Below are positions 1 through 12,840 of a DNA stretch of 64,000 bases, piece after piece. Made by a program: the position numbers and the translations under genes. Positions within the stretch are counted from its first letter, which is position 1. The number at the start of each line of letters is the position of its first letter. Under the pieces are notes generated by a model. It saw only the letters and a list, made by a program, of their open reading frames with translations. It did no database searches and was not told the origin of the DNA. Source of the DNA: Burhinus oedicnemus (taxonomy: Eukaryota > Chordata > Aves > Charadriiformes > Burhinidae); assembly GCA_008921705.1 (NCBI GenBank), contig VFFE01007127.1, positions 1,201,472 to 1,265,471 on the forward strand, in the 5' to 3' direction.

Positions 1-191
1 TGTTTGATTATTCCACACCTGCCTGCTCTTCCAAGGCTGAAAGCAGAAAAAATAATCTCTCCTGATACGCAAATCCAGCAAATCTGGAAACAGTTGAGCA
101 GAGTAAGAAATAAATCTGGAAATCCGAGTTACCAATTTCAAAGCATTTCTTGGTAGAGATTTGACTGACTTGTGTCGTGTGTCCGTGTCTT

Positions 192-210
192 CCCCCCCCC
201 CCCCCCCCCC
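192..210. repeat. C19 homopolymer
   Basis: Nineteen consecutive C residues followed by TTTCC. The run is unstable in length and often miscalled; on the other strand it is a G19 run able to form G-quadruplex structures. Confidence 0.97.
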
Positions 211-2199
211 TTTCCAGCTCACTCAGAAAAGGCTGTATGAGTGAGAGTGAGGACTCCTCATTCTTTTTGCACCATCTTCTTGGAAAAAGTATGTACAGCT
301 TCCACGGACTGTGCTATATTAAAGTAGTTGGGCATTTTCCAACAAATCTGCTAAACTTGTAACACCAAATGTTTTGAAATGAATGCTCCTTCACATCGCT
401 GTGCCACTTCTATCAGGGAAGCTCCCCAGATCCAGAGAGCTCTGCGTGCTTCAGAGTAGAAGCACTTTCCACAGAACCTAATAGCTCATCTTGCCTTGGA
501 TTGAGTTCAAATCCCACAAAACTTGAGCTGCTCCAGTATAAGCGCTACCCACTGGCCTTTATTGTTTTTAAGGAGCTTCATTTTCTATGAATGAGTAGAC
601 TAAATAAAGCTTATTGGGAAAGGGGAAGAGCTGGGGAGGGGTGAGAAACTTTATGTGGAACTGCACAGTTTTGAGAACTCAAGAACTGTCTCGTGCTAGT
701 GCAGCTCTGCTTGCTGAAGGGCATCTTCTCCTTCAGTAGAGGACTCAAACCAGGGAAGCTTCTGCCTTTGGGGGAAACAGGTGTCAAAACAATGCTGGGG
801 AAAAAACAATAATTATTGATTTTAATTGAAGACTGAGTATTTTAAAGTTAGATAAATAGCTAGTTACCCTGTACAATAGAGATTTCACCTAGTTTAGAAA
901 GATAGCCAATATTGCTGCTCTCCTTGGAAATATCCAGCGTGTCTGAGAGGAGCTGGTTCTCTGTTGCTCGTGTCCCAGGACTAACAGTCTGAGCAACTAG
1001 GTAGGAACTGTGCTTTTGTTGAAACAGTGGCATGGCTGAGCTCAACAGATCTGAAAGGCTTTGGCAGACAGTGATGGAATGTGTGCCATCATTAAAAATC
1101 AATAATAAGGATCCTGTCATCATCTGTTGTGGAATTGTGATTTCTACCCCCGCCTTGACCTACCAAACCCTTTAATAGCTTTTTCTAAGTATGCGCTGGT
1201 CTTCCTAAAGATTTATTTTGTCATCCATGTTCAGCACAGTGCAAACTTTCCTTGTATCAAAGGAGAAAGCCAGCCCAAAATGTATTAAATTGGATGGAAA
1301 TCAAAAATGGCTATGTATCTGTGTCTCATAATACCATCCAAAACACTCCTCAGCTTTCCTAGTCTTTGAACCAGTGCACTGAGCTGATACTGGCATTTCT
1401 CATTCCAGCTGGATTAACGAGTTCCTGGACCAGCCAAAGACTTCCTACAATTCAGGGGAGCAAGACAGGTGCGTCTTCTTTAAGTCAGGCCAGATGGAAC
1501 AGGTGCCAGGCCAACGCTTCCCGTGAAGGAAGAAAAAGTCCCTTTTAAGCCAAGGAGCATTGGTGCCAGATACGTGGAAGGCGCGGGACGAGAAGAGCAC
1601 ACAACTGCAGACTGAAAGAGGAACTCTTAGCATTCTCATCGCAAGGGTTGTGGTGCTTGGAGACAAATGGTGAATGCCTCCACCTAAGGCTAGCCAGGGT
1701 GATGAGCTGTGTTCTTGTTCAGAGGGTAGGGAGGGATGCTTGGTCCACTGGGACCTGCTGTTCCTGGCCCAGAATGATGCTTGGCTGACTGGAGCCTGCC
1801 AGAGCCAGGTGAAAAAGACCCAAGAATGCCCAGGCTTGAGGCTGGTGCCAGACTTTGAGCTGCAGCTATTGGATTCCTGTAGACTGCACCTGCCTGGCTC
1901 ATTGCTGCTGGATGGAAGACATGCCACGCTTAGAGGGCAAATGGCAGAGTCAGGCGCTCAAGGCGAAGTACAAAATAAAAGCAACATAAAAACAAGTTGA
2001 GAGGATGATGTGCTTCTAAAGGCAGGTCTTCCAACACTACAGAGTTAACAATAGGCTGAGACTTATGCTGTGCAGGCATGAGGCAGGAAAAAGCCACCGT
2101 CTGCAGGAACAGCAGCATACTTGTCATCCCAGTGAGGCAGCAGGACAGAATCTTCTTCCCGCAAACCCCAGCAAATGGTAAGTTTACCTCAAACTTAGA

Positions 2200-2217
2200 T
2201 TTTTTTTTTTTTTTTTT
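2200..2217. repeat. T18 homopolymer
   Basis: A run of 18 T with no recognisable retroposon body on either side. Confidence 0.97.
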
Positions 2218-2685
2218 GGAGGAATCAAGAATATCAGTGAAATCGGAATAAATGCTACTGTCAGTGCTTAAAAAAAATAAGGGAAAGGCTTTTGGAAATC
2301 TCAATGTTTTGCTTTGACTTTCATCACATCATCTTGATTATTTCTTCTAACCAAACTCAATGTAAGGCAACGAAGGCTTTAGGGAGAAAAAAGTCATGTC
2401 TCAGTAGGTCTGTAGTTTTTTGTTTGATTTTGTTATTCTTCTTTAATTGTTTTTCATTTCAGCTATCTTAGTTCAAATGTATAAAGCCTTGTCAGAGTTT
2501 GACTCATACCAATAGGCTTTGAGGAAACTATACTGCAAGGAAGGAATCGGAAGGTGAGGAAAAATGTCTTCTCATCCTGGCACTAACTTTGCTAAAGCAA
2601 GAAGTTGCAGGGGTGGGAATGTGTCCCAGGGTTTGGGGAGCAAGCCAGTGTTGGCTTGTGCTGGCCTGGAGCGTGCACAGCTATA

Positions 2686-2735
2686 GCCTTAGTCTGCCTA
2701 TGCTCCATCTGTAAAATGAGATTCAATAACTGCAT
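2686..2735 (+). repeat. possible MIR/CORE-SINE relic
   Basis: CATCTGTAAAATGAG at 2706-2720, preceded by a CTTAGTCTGCCTATGCTC-like stretch, follows the order of the MIR segment that reads CTCAGTTTCC, TCATCTGTAAAATGGGGAT and ATAATA. MIR copies in birds are very old and diverged, so a 50-bp scrap is all that would be expected. Chance similarity cannot be excluded by eye. Confidence 0.42.
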
Positions 2736-4532
2736 TTGCAGACATCATTTGTGAATAGGCACATGCTTTCAAACAGCTGGAGTTGTAGAAGAGCACACTG
2801 ATCCAGCCCTCCCCAGCTGCACTGCCTCTGGGTGTGCTGCCTCCCCACTCCGCTTTCCCTGTCCATGCTCAGGCTGTGCTGTGCGCTCCAGCGCTGTGCC
2901 CACAGCCAGAGCCCAGTGACTCCCCAGTGTGTCTGGAGGCACACGTGGGCTTTGCATTGGTCCCACAAGTTTGGCAGAGCAACCAGAAAGGCTCTGCTGT
3001 GACCTCCTCTGTGCCCTACCTCTGTCTCATGCTTACCGAAGTAAACTTGGATTTCTCCCATGCTGTGTAACAAACCTGGACCCTGGGGCTCCAGGTTGCC
3101 CATGTTCCCCAGGGTTAAGGCCTGACTGTACTGCTGGTAGGGATGGACATTAATATCCTCTCAATTTTGGCCAGCCAGAGTGCTTGCAAAGAGCAGGATC
3201 ACAATCCCATCCCACTACCTGAGGATTTCAGGGCCTGGGCACACAAGCACGTGCTGCCAGTGCCCTGCGACCGAAAACCTGGCTGCAGCCTCTCCCCGGG
3301 AAGGTATCTCCTGGAGTCACAAGAGCTCACCTACATGATAAAAGAAACATAGCTGGTTTAAGATTCCTCTTCGAACTTCAGTTTGCTTTTTGTATTTTTA
3401 CTGTGTACATCATTCCATGAGTTCTCAAGCAGTAGCAAAACATAATTACAGTTGATTGAGCACGTGAACTACCCTGTCTTTTAAAAACAAGACCACTGGT
3501 GGTGTTAGTTACATGAAATCAAAGCGTTTCCTTTGTGTGCAGTACTGAAAGTGTGGATACTTTAATATTTCTTATTTTAATACAATTTACTTTTGGAAAT
3601 ATTCATTTACATTTACAAATATTAAAATTATATACTTAAGGAATGCTCATATGTTCTCTGTGACCCAATTTAAACATTGTGATTCTGGAGGATCAAGTCA
3701 TAAAAATGTATAGATTTTGGGTTTTTTTGCTCTCTTCAAAGTAAGAGTATCTCAGAAATCCTTAGAACTATGTTGGGATGGGAAACACATTTTTCCAATC
3801 ATGATAACTTCATCTGACTTCAATGAAAGCAGTACTCCTTAATAGTAAGGCAGAATGGCTAGTATTCATTAACAAGACTTCAAAACTTCATCTCTCTGGT
3901 AGAAAAATGATGTATGTATTTTTAAGAATGTTAATATGCTGACTTGATTTAGCATTTTTACCTTTTTCAGCCTCTGTTAAAGATAACATCCAGATGAGCA
4001 TCTGGTAATTAGCCCCAAAAGGCCACACGCACAATTTTATTTCAAAGGGGGACTTTCATGCTGGAAAAAGATATTGATTAAAAACAAAAAAAACCCTTTT
4101 GCTTGAAAAAGAACCCTCCGAGTGCTATTTATACATGTTTCCCCTGTTGCATGCCGATTTCCCTTCCCCAATTCTGCCCATTTGGGGACTATTTGGCAAA
4201 CAGAAAAGCTTGGTACAGGCCAGAATGCCCTGAATAATTTGTTGTCTACAGAGAGGCAGAGAAAAGAAATTATTTCCTTGAACACCAGGTCTGGATCTGA
4301 GAATCATACTCATCTCTACCCATTCCCAGCCTGATGTTCTCCTAAGTTATATTTCTATGAAAGAGCTCAGCAGTTGAACTCTTCCACAAATTATGCAGAT
4401 AAAAAGAGCTGAGCTAACGTGGAAGTAGGGAGCGGCAGGAGATTCAAAGAGCGGAACGATATGGGATACCAGAGGAAAAAGGCAGAGCCACTCAAAGGTA
4501 GAACTGCTGTCAGAGCCAGCAACTGAGAGACC

Positions 4533-4800
4533 AGCTAATTGAAAATGTGCATTATCTTCTGAAAGTATGTTAATTGATATGTAACTTGTGATAGCCAGTG
4601 CTAGGCAATTGTGTGGGTGTGGGGAGGAAATATTCCAAATGATCCTTGCAAGGTTATTGTATTAATAAGCTTCCACGTTTATTGCCTCTGTTATTTTGAG
4701 GAAATTACATGAGTGCCTAAATGATCTCTTTTAAATCTCAATTAATGTCCTTTACAATCAATTCATATTTAATTAATATAACGGGCTGATTAAATGTAAA
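4533..4800. promoter_or_regulatory. candidate conserved non-coding element (AT-rich, homeodomain-like sites)
   Basis: A repeat-free AT-rich block holds GCTAATTG, TTAATTGATA, a CAATTG E-box, TTTAATTAATAT and GATTAAATG, plus the symmetric GGAAATATTCC at 4626-4636. TAAT cores are what homeodomain proteins bind, and this density is common in vertebrate developmental enhancers. This is compositional evidence only; no alignment was available. Confidence 0.3.
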
Positions 4801-5061
4801 GAGAATGCTCATTTTGCACAAAGTGCTCCCAGTTCTTTCCCTGCTTCAGAGTGGTTGGGAAGTAAAACTGAGTCTGGTAGAACTAAACCTGACAGCTTTG
4901 AAGTCTGCTAACTTTTCCTGTTATTTAAGATGGTTCAGGAAGCCAGCAACTGTAATTCAACTGGACTGTCTACAGGGTCAAACATGTTGCCAGGGCAAAT
5001 CTCCAGCACAGCAAGCTAGAGCTATAGAAGCCCATGGTGACAAATGCAAAGGCGTAGGTGG

Positions 5062-5084
5062 GCGCATATGTGTGTGTATATATA
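5062..5084. repeat. alternating purine-pyrimidine tract (GC/AT/GT)
   Basis: Twenty-three bases alternate purine and pyrimidine without a break: GCGC, then ATAT, then a GT run, then a TA run. Such tracts favour left-handed Z-DNA under negative supercoiling, the GT part most strongly. Confidence 0.9.
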
Positions 5085-7538
5085 GGGCCAAACTCATGGA
5101 AAAGGTGATAGAAGGCCCCTGTTCACAGGTGTAGAGTGCCTTGCCCTTATTGAACCACCATTAGGTCTAATTTGGTGTGCACAGGCAGGGTATGGGTGGT
5201 GCTGCACACCATGCCCACCAGCAGCAGTGGGTGCTGAGCCGGAGGTGAGACGTGTCAGTGATGGATGCCCCAGCTCTGGGTAAATCAATGCAACATCCAG
5301 CTTGTTGAGATGGGAGGTGCTTTTCAGCTTTTCTCTATGCAGCCTGGGGGAACGTAGGATTGTAATGATGGGGTACGACTGACAGATACTTCTCATGGGC
5401 TTGTCTGTACAGTGAGAGGACATCACTGCTGCTCCCACCAAAGGGAGTGACTATTTTAGGTCATATGGCACAGACTTGTATTTTGAAGGCAAAAAATGCT
5501 TGATGCAGCCATCAGCAGTGATTCAGAGAGGGGCTGGTTCAAGGGTGCAGAGAGCTGTTAGTTACAAATGTCTAAAGTGAGTTTCTCCAACACAGGCAGC
5601 TGGGTGTGGATAAGCGTCTCTCTAGAAGCTGCACAATGTGAAAGTAAGAACTGGGTTAGTCAAGAGCAAAATTTCTTAAAGTACAATTTGTACTAAATTC
5701 AAGTTTCAGGGTTGCCTCTTCAGACTCAGGTGGCTAAATTCCACACAAATGCTGTCTAACATTGCTTTGCTCACCTTCATGTCAAGCTCTGTAATGCTGA
5801 AGGTCACTTTCTGCCCTTGACCCTTGAGGAAGGCTGTTCTTAGGTCTGTGACTTGAATCTCCACTGGAGAAAGTCCCTCGTTCATCCTCCTTGACTCTTG
5901 GGAGGAGCGACTTCCCATCCCTCTCTGTGCTTACTAGGCCCTGGTTATCTCTTGCAATTAATACAAGAATAATCCATGTTTTGAAATTCCTTGCCTGGAT
6001 TAGTTACTGGCTAGAGTACTTAGCTCATGTACATACAGGATCTCTCCAAGGACTTGTCTTCTAGTATTTATACTGATAATTGTAACATACAGATAAGAGG
6101 AGCACACGACACTGGAAATACAGAATGAATTTACATTTTCAAAACTGCAGAAAGCCACATTCAGATAGCATCCATGTTCTGAGAAAAAGTAGCCCATGAA
6201 AGGAAGGAAATCCATAATAAAGGCTGGTGTCTCAAGCAGCAGCCTGCTAAATATGCCTGTGTTTTAGTTGGTCTCAGGAGCTGAGGTGTACAATTCCAAT
6301 TTGGGGTCTAGAAGCCCCGTTCAACCCTAGACTGCCCCTTACTCGACAGGAGCCTTGTCTCAACTGGTGGCAGAGTGAGGTACAAAGTAGAGGGCAAATC
6401 TTCACAGAAAAAAGTGTTTCTTTGATTTGTGCCCTTGATTAATTCATCCCTCTTCTGTTTGCTGATGATCTGCAAACAGATTGTGAAATTCATAAGTGCA
6501 TTAGACTATCTGACTTCCTTCTCTCAAGAATTACTGGTCTGTGCCTTGCGCTGACTGCAAATACCAGGACTGAACACATGATTTGCAATCACAAGTACTG
6601 GGGCCTCTTTAAATTAAGACTGAGTTAATGGCTGCTGCAGCTTTTTCTAAAACCAACAAAAGATGTGGTTTTGGTAATTTTTGGCTACTTGAATTAAACT
6701 TGCTTTGGGGTATTTGCTTTCCTCTACTTGAATTGTTTGAATATTTGCGGTGGAAAAAGCAGGAGGGAGGGGAAAAAAAAAAAGCTTTTAAAAGCAAGTG
6801 AACACTTCTGAAATTTCTCCCCCTACATATATTTAATTCTGATCAGGTACAGCATTGCCTGGATAAGCAAGGAGTGGATTGTTCTCTCTCTTAGCTAGAC
6901 TTATGATCTTTTTTGGTTGAGTTTTTATGTTGAAAGTATTGGGTTTTGTAATTAAGCCTATTTTTTCCCTGACTTTTTAATCCTTCTATGTCTGGAAGTG
7001 TTGAGACAGGAAAATACAGCAGTAGTGTGGCTGTGCTAGTCTCTGTGTGCACTTTGGGCTATAGTATGCTCTTTTCTTTTTTTTGAAGATGAAAGAGTAA
7101 CTTCTCACATAATCATATCACTCCAGGAGCTGGAGCTTTCAACCCTCAGCAACTGCATGGGAGCACTTCAAATACTGAGCCATTTGTGTGCCAACTGCTG
7201 AAGTTGGCAGGAAGGAGAGCAGCCAACGCCATGCAATTTGGTGACCCAAGAGCTCATCACGCAGCCTAGCCCTGTTGGAGCCCGTGGCAGAAGCCCGGAA
7301 GACTTTAAACAAAACAAGACTTCACCCATCAAGAATTCCCTCTTTCACTTGAGACAGAGAAAAGGAAGGCTCCTCTTCGGGAACAATGCAGGCACAAGTC
7401 TTATCAGGCAGCCTTGTCGTTGAAGGAAAATTAAAGATTGAGTCAAAGAGACAATGACTAAAGAATTTTTTGTTTCTGTCTTGTGAATTTAGATGATGGG
7501 GAAGTGTCAGTTTTATATTCCCTCAAGGGAAGTCTCTT

Positions 7539-7569
7539 AAAAGGAGGGGGAAAGAGGAGGGAGAGAAAG
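7539..7569. repeat. 31-nt homopurine tract
   Basis: An unbroken A/G run on the + strand, including GGAGGGGG and GAGGAGGGAGAG. Homopurine runs of this size can form triplex (H-DNA) when they contain mirror symmetry; only weak mirror symmetry is visible here. Confidence 0.9.
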
Positions 7570-7883
7570 TGGAAAACTGCTTGGAGCTATATTACAACCA
7601 AAGGCAAGAATTCTTCATTAAGAACTTCATTTAAAATCAGGTGCATCTAAGTAGTTTTGCCACCCTCCTAAAAGTTCATTTTCTCTTCGTACAGCACTTT
7701 TCTGAATGCATAAATCTTTAATAATCTCATTTTCTAGTGGCCATATATGTATATACTTGGCTCTTGGTTGAAAGGGAGTATGTTAAAGCAGTCTCACTCG
7801 GAGACCTCTTGTTCTGAGACCTGGAAGTAAAGAAGTTTTCAGCAAACCTGTAATGAAACCTTTATTAATTGGTGCCCTTGGCT

Positions 7884-7937
7884 GTGGGTGGCTTTGGGTT
7901 TGGGGTTTTTTTTGTTTGTTTGTGCGTTTTTTTTTTT
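7884..7937. repeat. G/T-rich low-complexity tract
   Basis: GGG runs (7886-7888, 7896-7898, 7902-7905) lead into T8, GTTTGTTTG and T-rich sequence. It has three G-runs rather than four, so it falls short of a standard quadruplex motif. It shares its style with the tracts at 19908, 20958, 27531, 31856 and 39151. Confidence 0.85.
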
Positions 7938-8174
7938 CTTTGAGACTTTTTTCCCTTGAAGAAGTATGGAGCTTTCATTTTGAACCAAGGAGTTCTCTGA
8001 ACCAATTGCGGAGATGCTGTCATTGTGAGGTGTGCTTCCTGCTGAATCTGGAGGCACTGGCACTTACACAAAGCAATAACTTTCTACTCAAACCACTTTT
8101 CAGTGGAAAATGTGTTTTCTCTCTGAAAGAAAGAAAATCAGATTTAATCTGAAAAGAGTTTTTATTTTCAGTTT

Positions 8175-8187
8175 AAAAAAAAAAAAA
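8175..8187. repeat. A13 homopolymer
   Basis: Thirteen A residues after TTTCAGTTT. No upstream retroposon was recognised. Confidence 0.95.
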
Positions 8188-11100
8188 GGGTACTGAGTGC
8201 CTTTAAATCTGGGATCTTGCCCTAAATTATAAAACTTTAAAAATGCAGGTGAAAGAATAAGTTTTCTGGATTCTGCACGTGTCTACTCCATAGCTCAGTC
8301 AGTGTCCAGAGCATCTGTAAGGCAGTGAACTCTTTAAAGGCTGAGGTCTGTGGACACCTCACTCGGTTCTCTTTGCTTTGGAGAGTTTTCTCTCTTAGAG
8401 GGACTTGCCTCAGTCTGCAGAGGAGCGCTGGGGCAGAGTGAGATGCCCCCAAGGCTTTAGGACGGATTCTTCCAAGCGCTCCTGGAAGAAGGAGGGGAGC
8501 AGGGGGCTGTGATGCATGCAGAGGCTAACACCCCTGGCATGTCATGGTGAAGGAGGATGGGGAAGAGGGCGGAGTGATTTTTAAAAACCCTTGAATTCAT
8601 CCTTGCTGCCTTCCTTGCAGTGATGTGGGTTTGCATCATCTGCTCTTTGTGAAGCTTCTCTTGACACCCCACTGAATGCAGAGGCATCTAAGGAATTAAA
8701 AAAATAAAAACCTTTTCTTCCTTTTCATTGGAGGAAAAGGCAAAAAAAGGAATGAAAACTGCTCACTAGCTCTAAGAGATAAATAAATACAGCACAGGTC
8801 AATAACTGAAAGCGCTTTCATAGGCCACAGCTGGATAGCGCTGCTTTCTGATTTTTATTTTTTATTTTTTAAAAACTCTATCTTTGTTATGCGTGCAAAG
8901 CTCATGAAAAGAGTCATTTGGATTGCAGCATTCCTGATCTTTATGCCTACAGACTGACAAATCTGCAAGGCGTAATGGAAGCACCAGTTGTTGTGGCTAC
9001 TCATAAAATAAAAGCTCTCAGACAACTCAGGTGGATTTTTAAAAAATTTTGTTCTTAGCAGCTTTCTAGCTTTCCTTTCTTCCCTGCTACTTAATGTGCC
9101 TCCCAGCAGCAAGACCAAGAGAGAATTGAAAAACCATTGGCAAGGTGGCCTATAATTAACGAACTGAGTTTGTGTATCTGGAACAAAAGAGCTAATTATG
9201 TAGCAATCAGTTATTTGAAGAAAAAAAAGTACTGCTTTGAGTTACTCTACAGTGCTCCTGCCCTGGATGGGTGGGAAGGGCTGTGGCATGGCGATGCAAA
9301 CACCCGCGTGTTGGGGATACACTGCAGAAAATATTGGGAGGCATGAAAGCTGTCTGTTGAAGCCAGCAGCTGTAGAAAGGAGCACGCTGGAACCTGCGCT
9401 GAGTCTGGAGAAGTTGAGTCTCCAGCTTAAGAATATGGGAATGAAGTGGATGGATTTTTGTTTCACTTTGCTGCCTCTTTTCTCTTTGTGTAGCGTGCAG
9501 ACATGCTGTTCTTCATTAATTACCTGGCAGGTGTCTGTCCAAGCCATTGGAGCAAGTCAACAGCAAGCATTGGTAGGGTGAGAACAGCAGAAGCTCAGGC
9601 ATACAGCCTCAGCCAGATGCAATGGTATCTGCTGTAGGGGAATGCCTGGAACAGCCCATTCAGGTGGATGTATCGGACCACAATGACCTCCAGCTACCTT
9701 CTGGTCATCACCTGGTGCCCTGGATGTGAGTTTTTATGTTGCCCTAGAGGCCAAAGTCAGCTGCGACTTAATGGAAGCAGAAAGCGTACCATGATCCTGG
9801 GAAGAGTGCAAAGCCCAGCCTGCATAGTCTTGCTTTGCCTCCTCCCCTCCCAAATCAGATGACAGCTTTACTTTGCTTGTCGGTGCATGTGAAAGCCTGT
9901 AAGCACTCTGCCTTATTTCCAATTCAACAGATGCTTCAAAAGGTGTATATTTTTGCTGTTTAAAGTGATGCCACTCCTTGTAAGGGCTGTGGTGTGCAGG
10001 AAAGGCATGGTGCTAGCTAGAAATAACGTTAGACAATTTCATGCCATATTTTCTGGGCTTTTCAGGAAAGCTCTCATGTCAGCATTGCCCCTTCCGAAGA
10101 CCAGGTGCTAAACAAAGGTCAGCTAAGAGCAAGACTTGTCATGTAAGATAGTACCCCTAAGATTTCAGAAAGCTTCTGGGATCCTGAGGCTGTTTGCTTC
10201 ACTGTTTGGAAACCCATGAATGAGAAACTGAAGAGGCAGTTGGCTGGAGAAGAGAGGTTTGGTTCTTGCTGTTCAGATCAGTTCTGGTGTCAGCTTCGAA
10301 TTGGGGCTGGGGTATTAGGTAGGAACAATTCCTGGGGACCTGGGAGAAGGTTGCTTTACAGTAGACTTGATTTCATGTCCTTGAGCCTCATGCATGTGTG
10401 TGAGATCCTTCTGTGCACCCTCTGAGCACTGGTAAAGCAGGGGGGATTTGTGACCCGTGGGATGTCCTTCTGTGCTGCATGGTCCCAGGAACTTCACCTG
10501 GTCGTTTCTGCATCACACCCTAGTGCCTCTGAGTAATTAGTATCTTAAAAAATATATAGTCTTGTTTACAAGACTAGTGCTGATGTTTTCATGTCCACTT
10601 TTCATTTTGGGAGGGGAGAAAGGAGTTGTAATGTACATTTGGAACATCATGTTTTGTAAAAGTTAGTTTTGTTAAACTCTTCATTTAAAACTATCTCTTT
10701 CTCCATAAAAAATGGAGAGGATTTTTCTGACATTTTGAAATGAAACATTTTCAGTTCATAATGACATCTTGTTCTCAAATTTCCTTTCTTTTTTTTTTCT
10801 CTTTAATAATCCTTAAAAAGTGAGGAAACCAAGTATTTCTTTCAGCCAACCCTGCCCTTATTTTCACTACAGCTCTGAGATGGGCAGAGGTGCTCAGTCC
10901 AAAATGATCTTTTAATTCACAAAGACCTGAACATGTGTTACTGTGCCCTGACTTAACAGCTATAAGTGATGGAAAATGTACTGCATTCCTCCTGCTAGAT
11001 TGTTCCAATACTTAGTTACTCTCGCTGGGGGAAAAAAAATAAGTCAGTCTTTTCTATCTTAATTTTTACCTTTCACTTCTTTTCCTGAAGGCTGCAACCT

Positions 11101-12145
11101 ACCGTTCTGCTAAGTATATTGGATTCTTAATAGATTTACCAAGTATAAAACCAGGCTCTGGGAGAACCTGCGATAATATTCGCCGGCTTGGAAATTGGAA
11201 AATTTATATTTGATAAAACATGCCTACTGCTCATATTTGAAATGTAGCCACACATGGGACATGGGTGACATGAACAGATAACCAGTCAGTCCCATCTTCG
11301 TATGTGATCGGGGGTTGCGGGTGGTCATGGCAGAGTATTTTAAGAAATTGCCCAGTCCCTCCAAGAAGCATCAGCAGAGCAGCTCGGCATGTTGCAGTTT
11401 TTCTTAAACTACGGCAATTACATCACTTGCAAGCATCAGACCCTTCCACCAGCCTTGCTTTTGGCCCCAGGTGCTATCCAAGCCCAGTGATTTCTTGTGG
11501 CTATTTTTCTCTGACTTTTCATCTTTACCTAATCAGATCTGCTGGAAATGAAAGCGCTATCAGCAGGGTGGGAAGCAGTGAATTTGCATCGCATTGAAGG
11601 ACAGGTGATAGACGGATGGCACAAATACAAAAGGGAGAAAAGTCTCCCTGTCAGCTGCTGTTGAAACCTCCTTGGTAGATAAAAACGTCTTGGAGGGAGT
11701 GAAAAAAATAAGGTTCTGCTTGCTCCTGGCTTCAACGCCCCGCAAGCCAGTCTGTGAAAACAAGAGCTTAATGTCACAGGGAGCTGCAGTTAATTTATGT
11801 AGATTCCTCCTTAATGAGGCTGATGTGAGACCAGCCTATTTGAAAGACGATAGGTAGCTTTTGTGAAATGAATACTCTCTCCGAGGGCTTTTTAGTGCTT
11901 TCCAGCAGTCTGATGATAGCATTATAATCCTGGCAATCGGAAGGTTTCCGCTGTCTCCGTGCCTTCAATGAGATGCTCTGATTGCAACCAATCGTCGAAA
12001 CATCTATTGCCCTCTCACCCCTTCCAGGCCTGTGCTCTCTGCATCCTGCACTCATCCTCTTTCCTTCCACATGTAGGAACACATTTTCAAAGCAGCCTCC
12101 CTTACACCTCCATAGAAATAATACTTTTCAAAGTGAATTAGCAGG

Positions 12146-12190
12146 AAAAAAAAAAAAAAACACCACAAAAAGAAATAAAAACCCACACCA
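12146..12190. repeat. A15 run and A/C-rich tail
   Basis: A15 (12146-12160), then ACC-containing A-rich sequence. This is the complement-style counterpart of the G/T-rich tracts elsewhere in the window. Confidence 0.85.
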
Positions 12191-12255
12191 TTTATTTGAA
12201 ACCCAAGTGAAACCCAGAAAGTTTATTTCAGTACAAAATAAAGTATGCTGTTTCA

Positions 12256-12840
12256 ATTGTAACCATTTTGGAACATTTTAGGTGATGTTAGATCTGTTTC
12301 TAAAAGACGACATGTTTTCTTGTGTTAGGGTTGAAGCAGCACATTTTAACGATCAGAAATTCATCAGCCACTAGAGGTTTTCCTGTCTAAATTTTTCCTG
12401 ATGTTTGATCCATATGTGCGAATAATCATGATTCCCCTGAAACTTCCATAATTTTCTATTTCCCAACAATAATTTATCTGGCTTTGTTCCTATTTAGCGT
12501 GCCTTAAATAAGAGACAAATTTTCCAATGTTTGTATTCTCTAGCACTTCATACGGAGATATACCATGAAAAATGTTGATGCGCTAATGTTTCCATTCCAG
12601 TTATTCCCCTATAGACCTGAAAGCGTTCCCTGAAATTCTCTCTTTATGGAAGACACTCATTCTGGCACTGGTATGAATTCGTAAAAAACCTCCCAATTTG
12701 TCCACACAATAGCTATAATACTGGGTCTAATTCTGCTATTGCAGGAGTGAATGAAAGTTGAAGGAATTTAAAAATGAGTTTCAGAGCCCTACAGAATCAA
12801 GTTTTTCTATTTGATTGACTGGTTAATGAGCTGTTATCAC
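12256..12840. promoter_or_regulatory. candidate conserved non-coding element (about 580 bp)
   Basis: A long repeat-free block without tracts. Motifs include AATAATCATGATT, CAATAATTTATC, GCGCTAATG, GGTTAATGAG, and TGATTGACTGG at 12812-12822, one base from the PBX/MEIS composite TGATTGACAG. It follows the A15-rich patch at 12146 and is followed by GC-richer unique DNA. Enhancer identity is inferred from composition and motif content. The function, target gene and conservation are unknown. Confidence 0.33.

Larger units (their letters stand above)
1..5061. other. non-coding stretch, no gene recognised
   Basis: Unique, mostly AT-rich DNA with a GC-richer patch at about 2.6-3.3 kb. The overlapping frames near 1445-2000 (up to 160 codons, both strands) and 2723-3350 resemble no family and compete on opposite strands. 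Contents supported: C19, T18, the MIR-like scrap and the 4.5-kb regulatory candidate. Between 3.4 and 4.1 kb the DNA is AT-rich with nothing identifiable. Confidence 0.6.
5085..12255. other. non-coding stretch, no gene recognised
   Basis: Unique DNA. Frames are short (about 115 codons or less) and unlike known proteins. It holds homopurine, G/T and A-run tracts at 7.5, 7.9, 8.2 and 12.1 kb. A small inverted pair GGTGTGCA/TGCACACC lies at 5174-5181 and 5203-5210. Nothing else is supported between 8.2 and 12.1 kb. Confidence 0.6.

Noticed and set aside
495..520. B-box-like AGTTCAAATCC, possible tRNA or SINE
   Set aside because: No A box at the right distance and no cloverleaf could be folded by eye. 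A single 11-mer is not enough.
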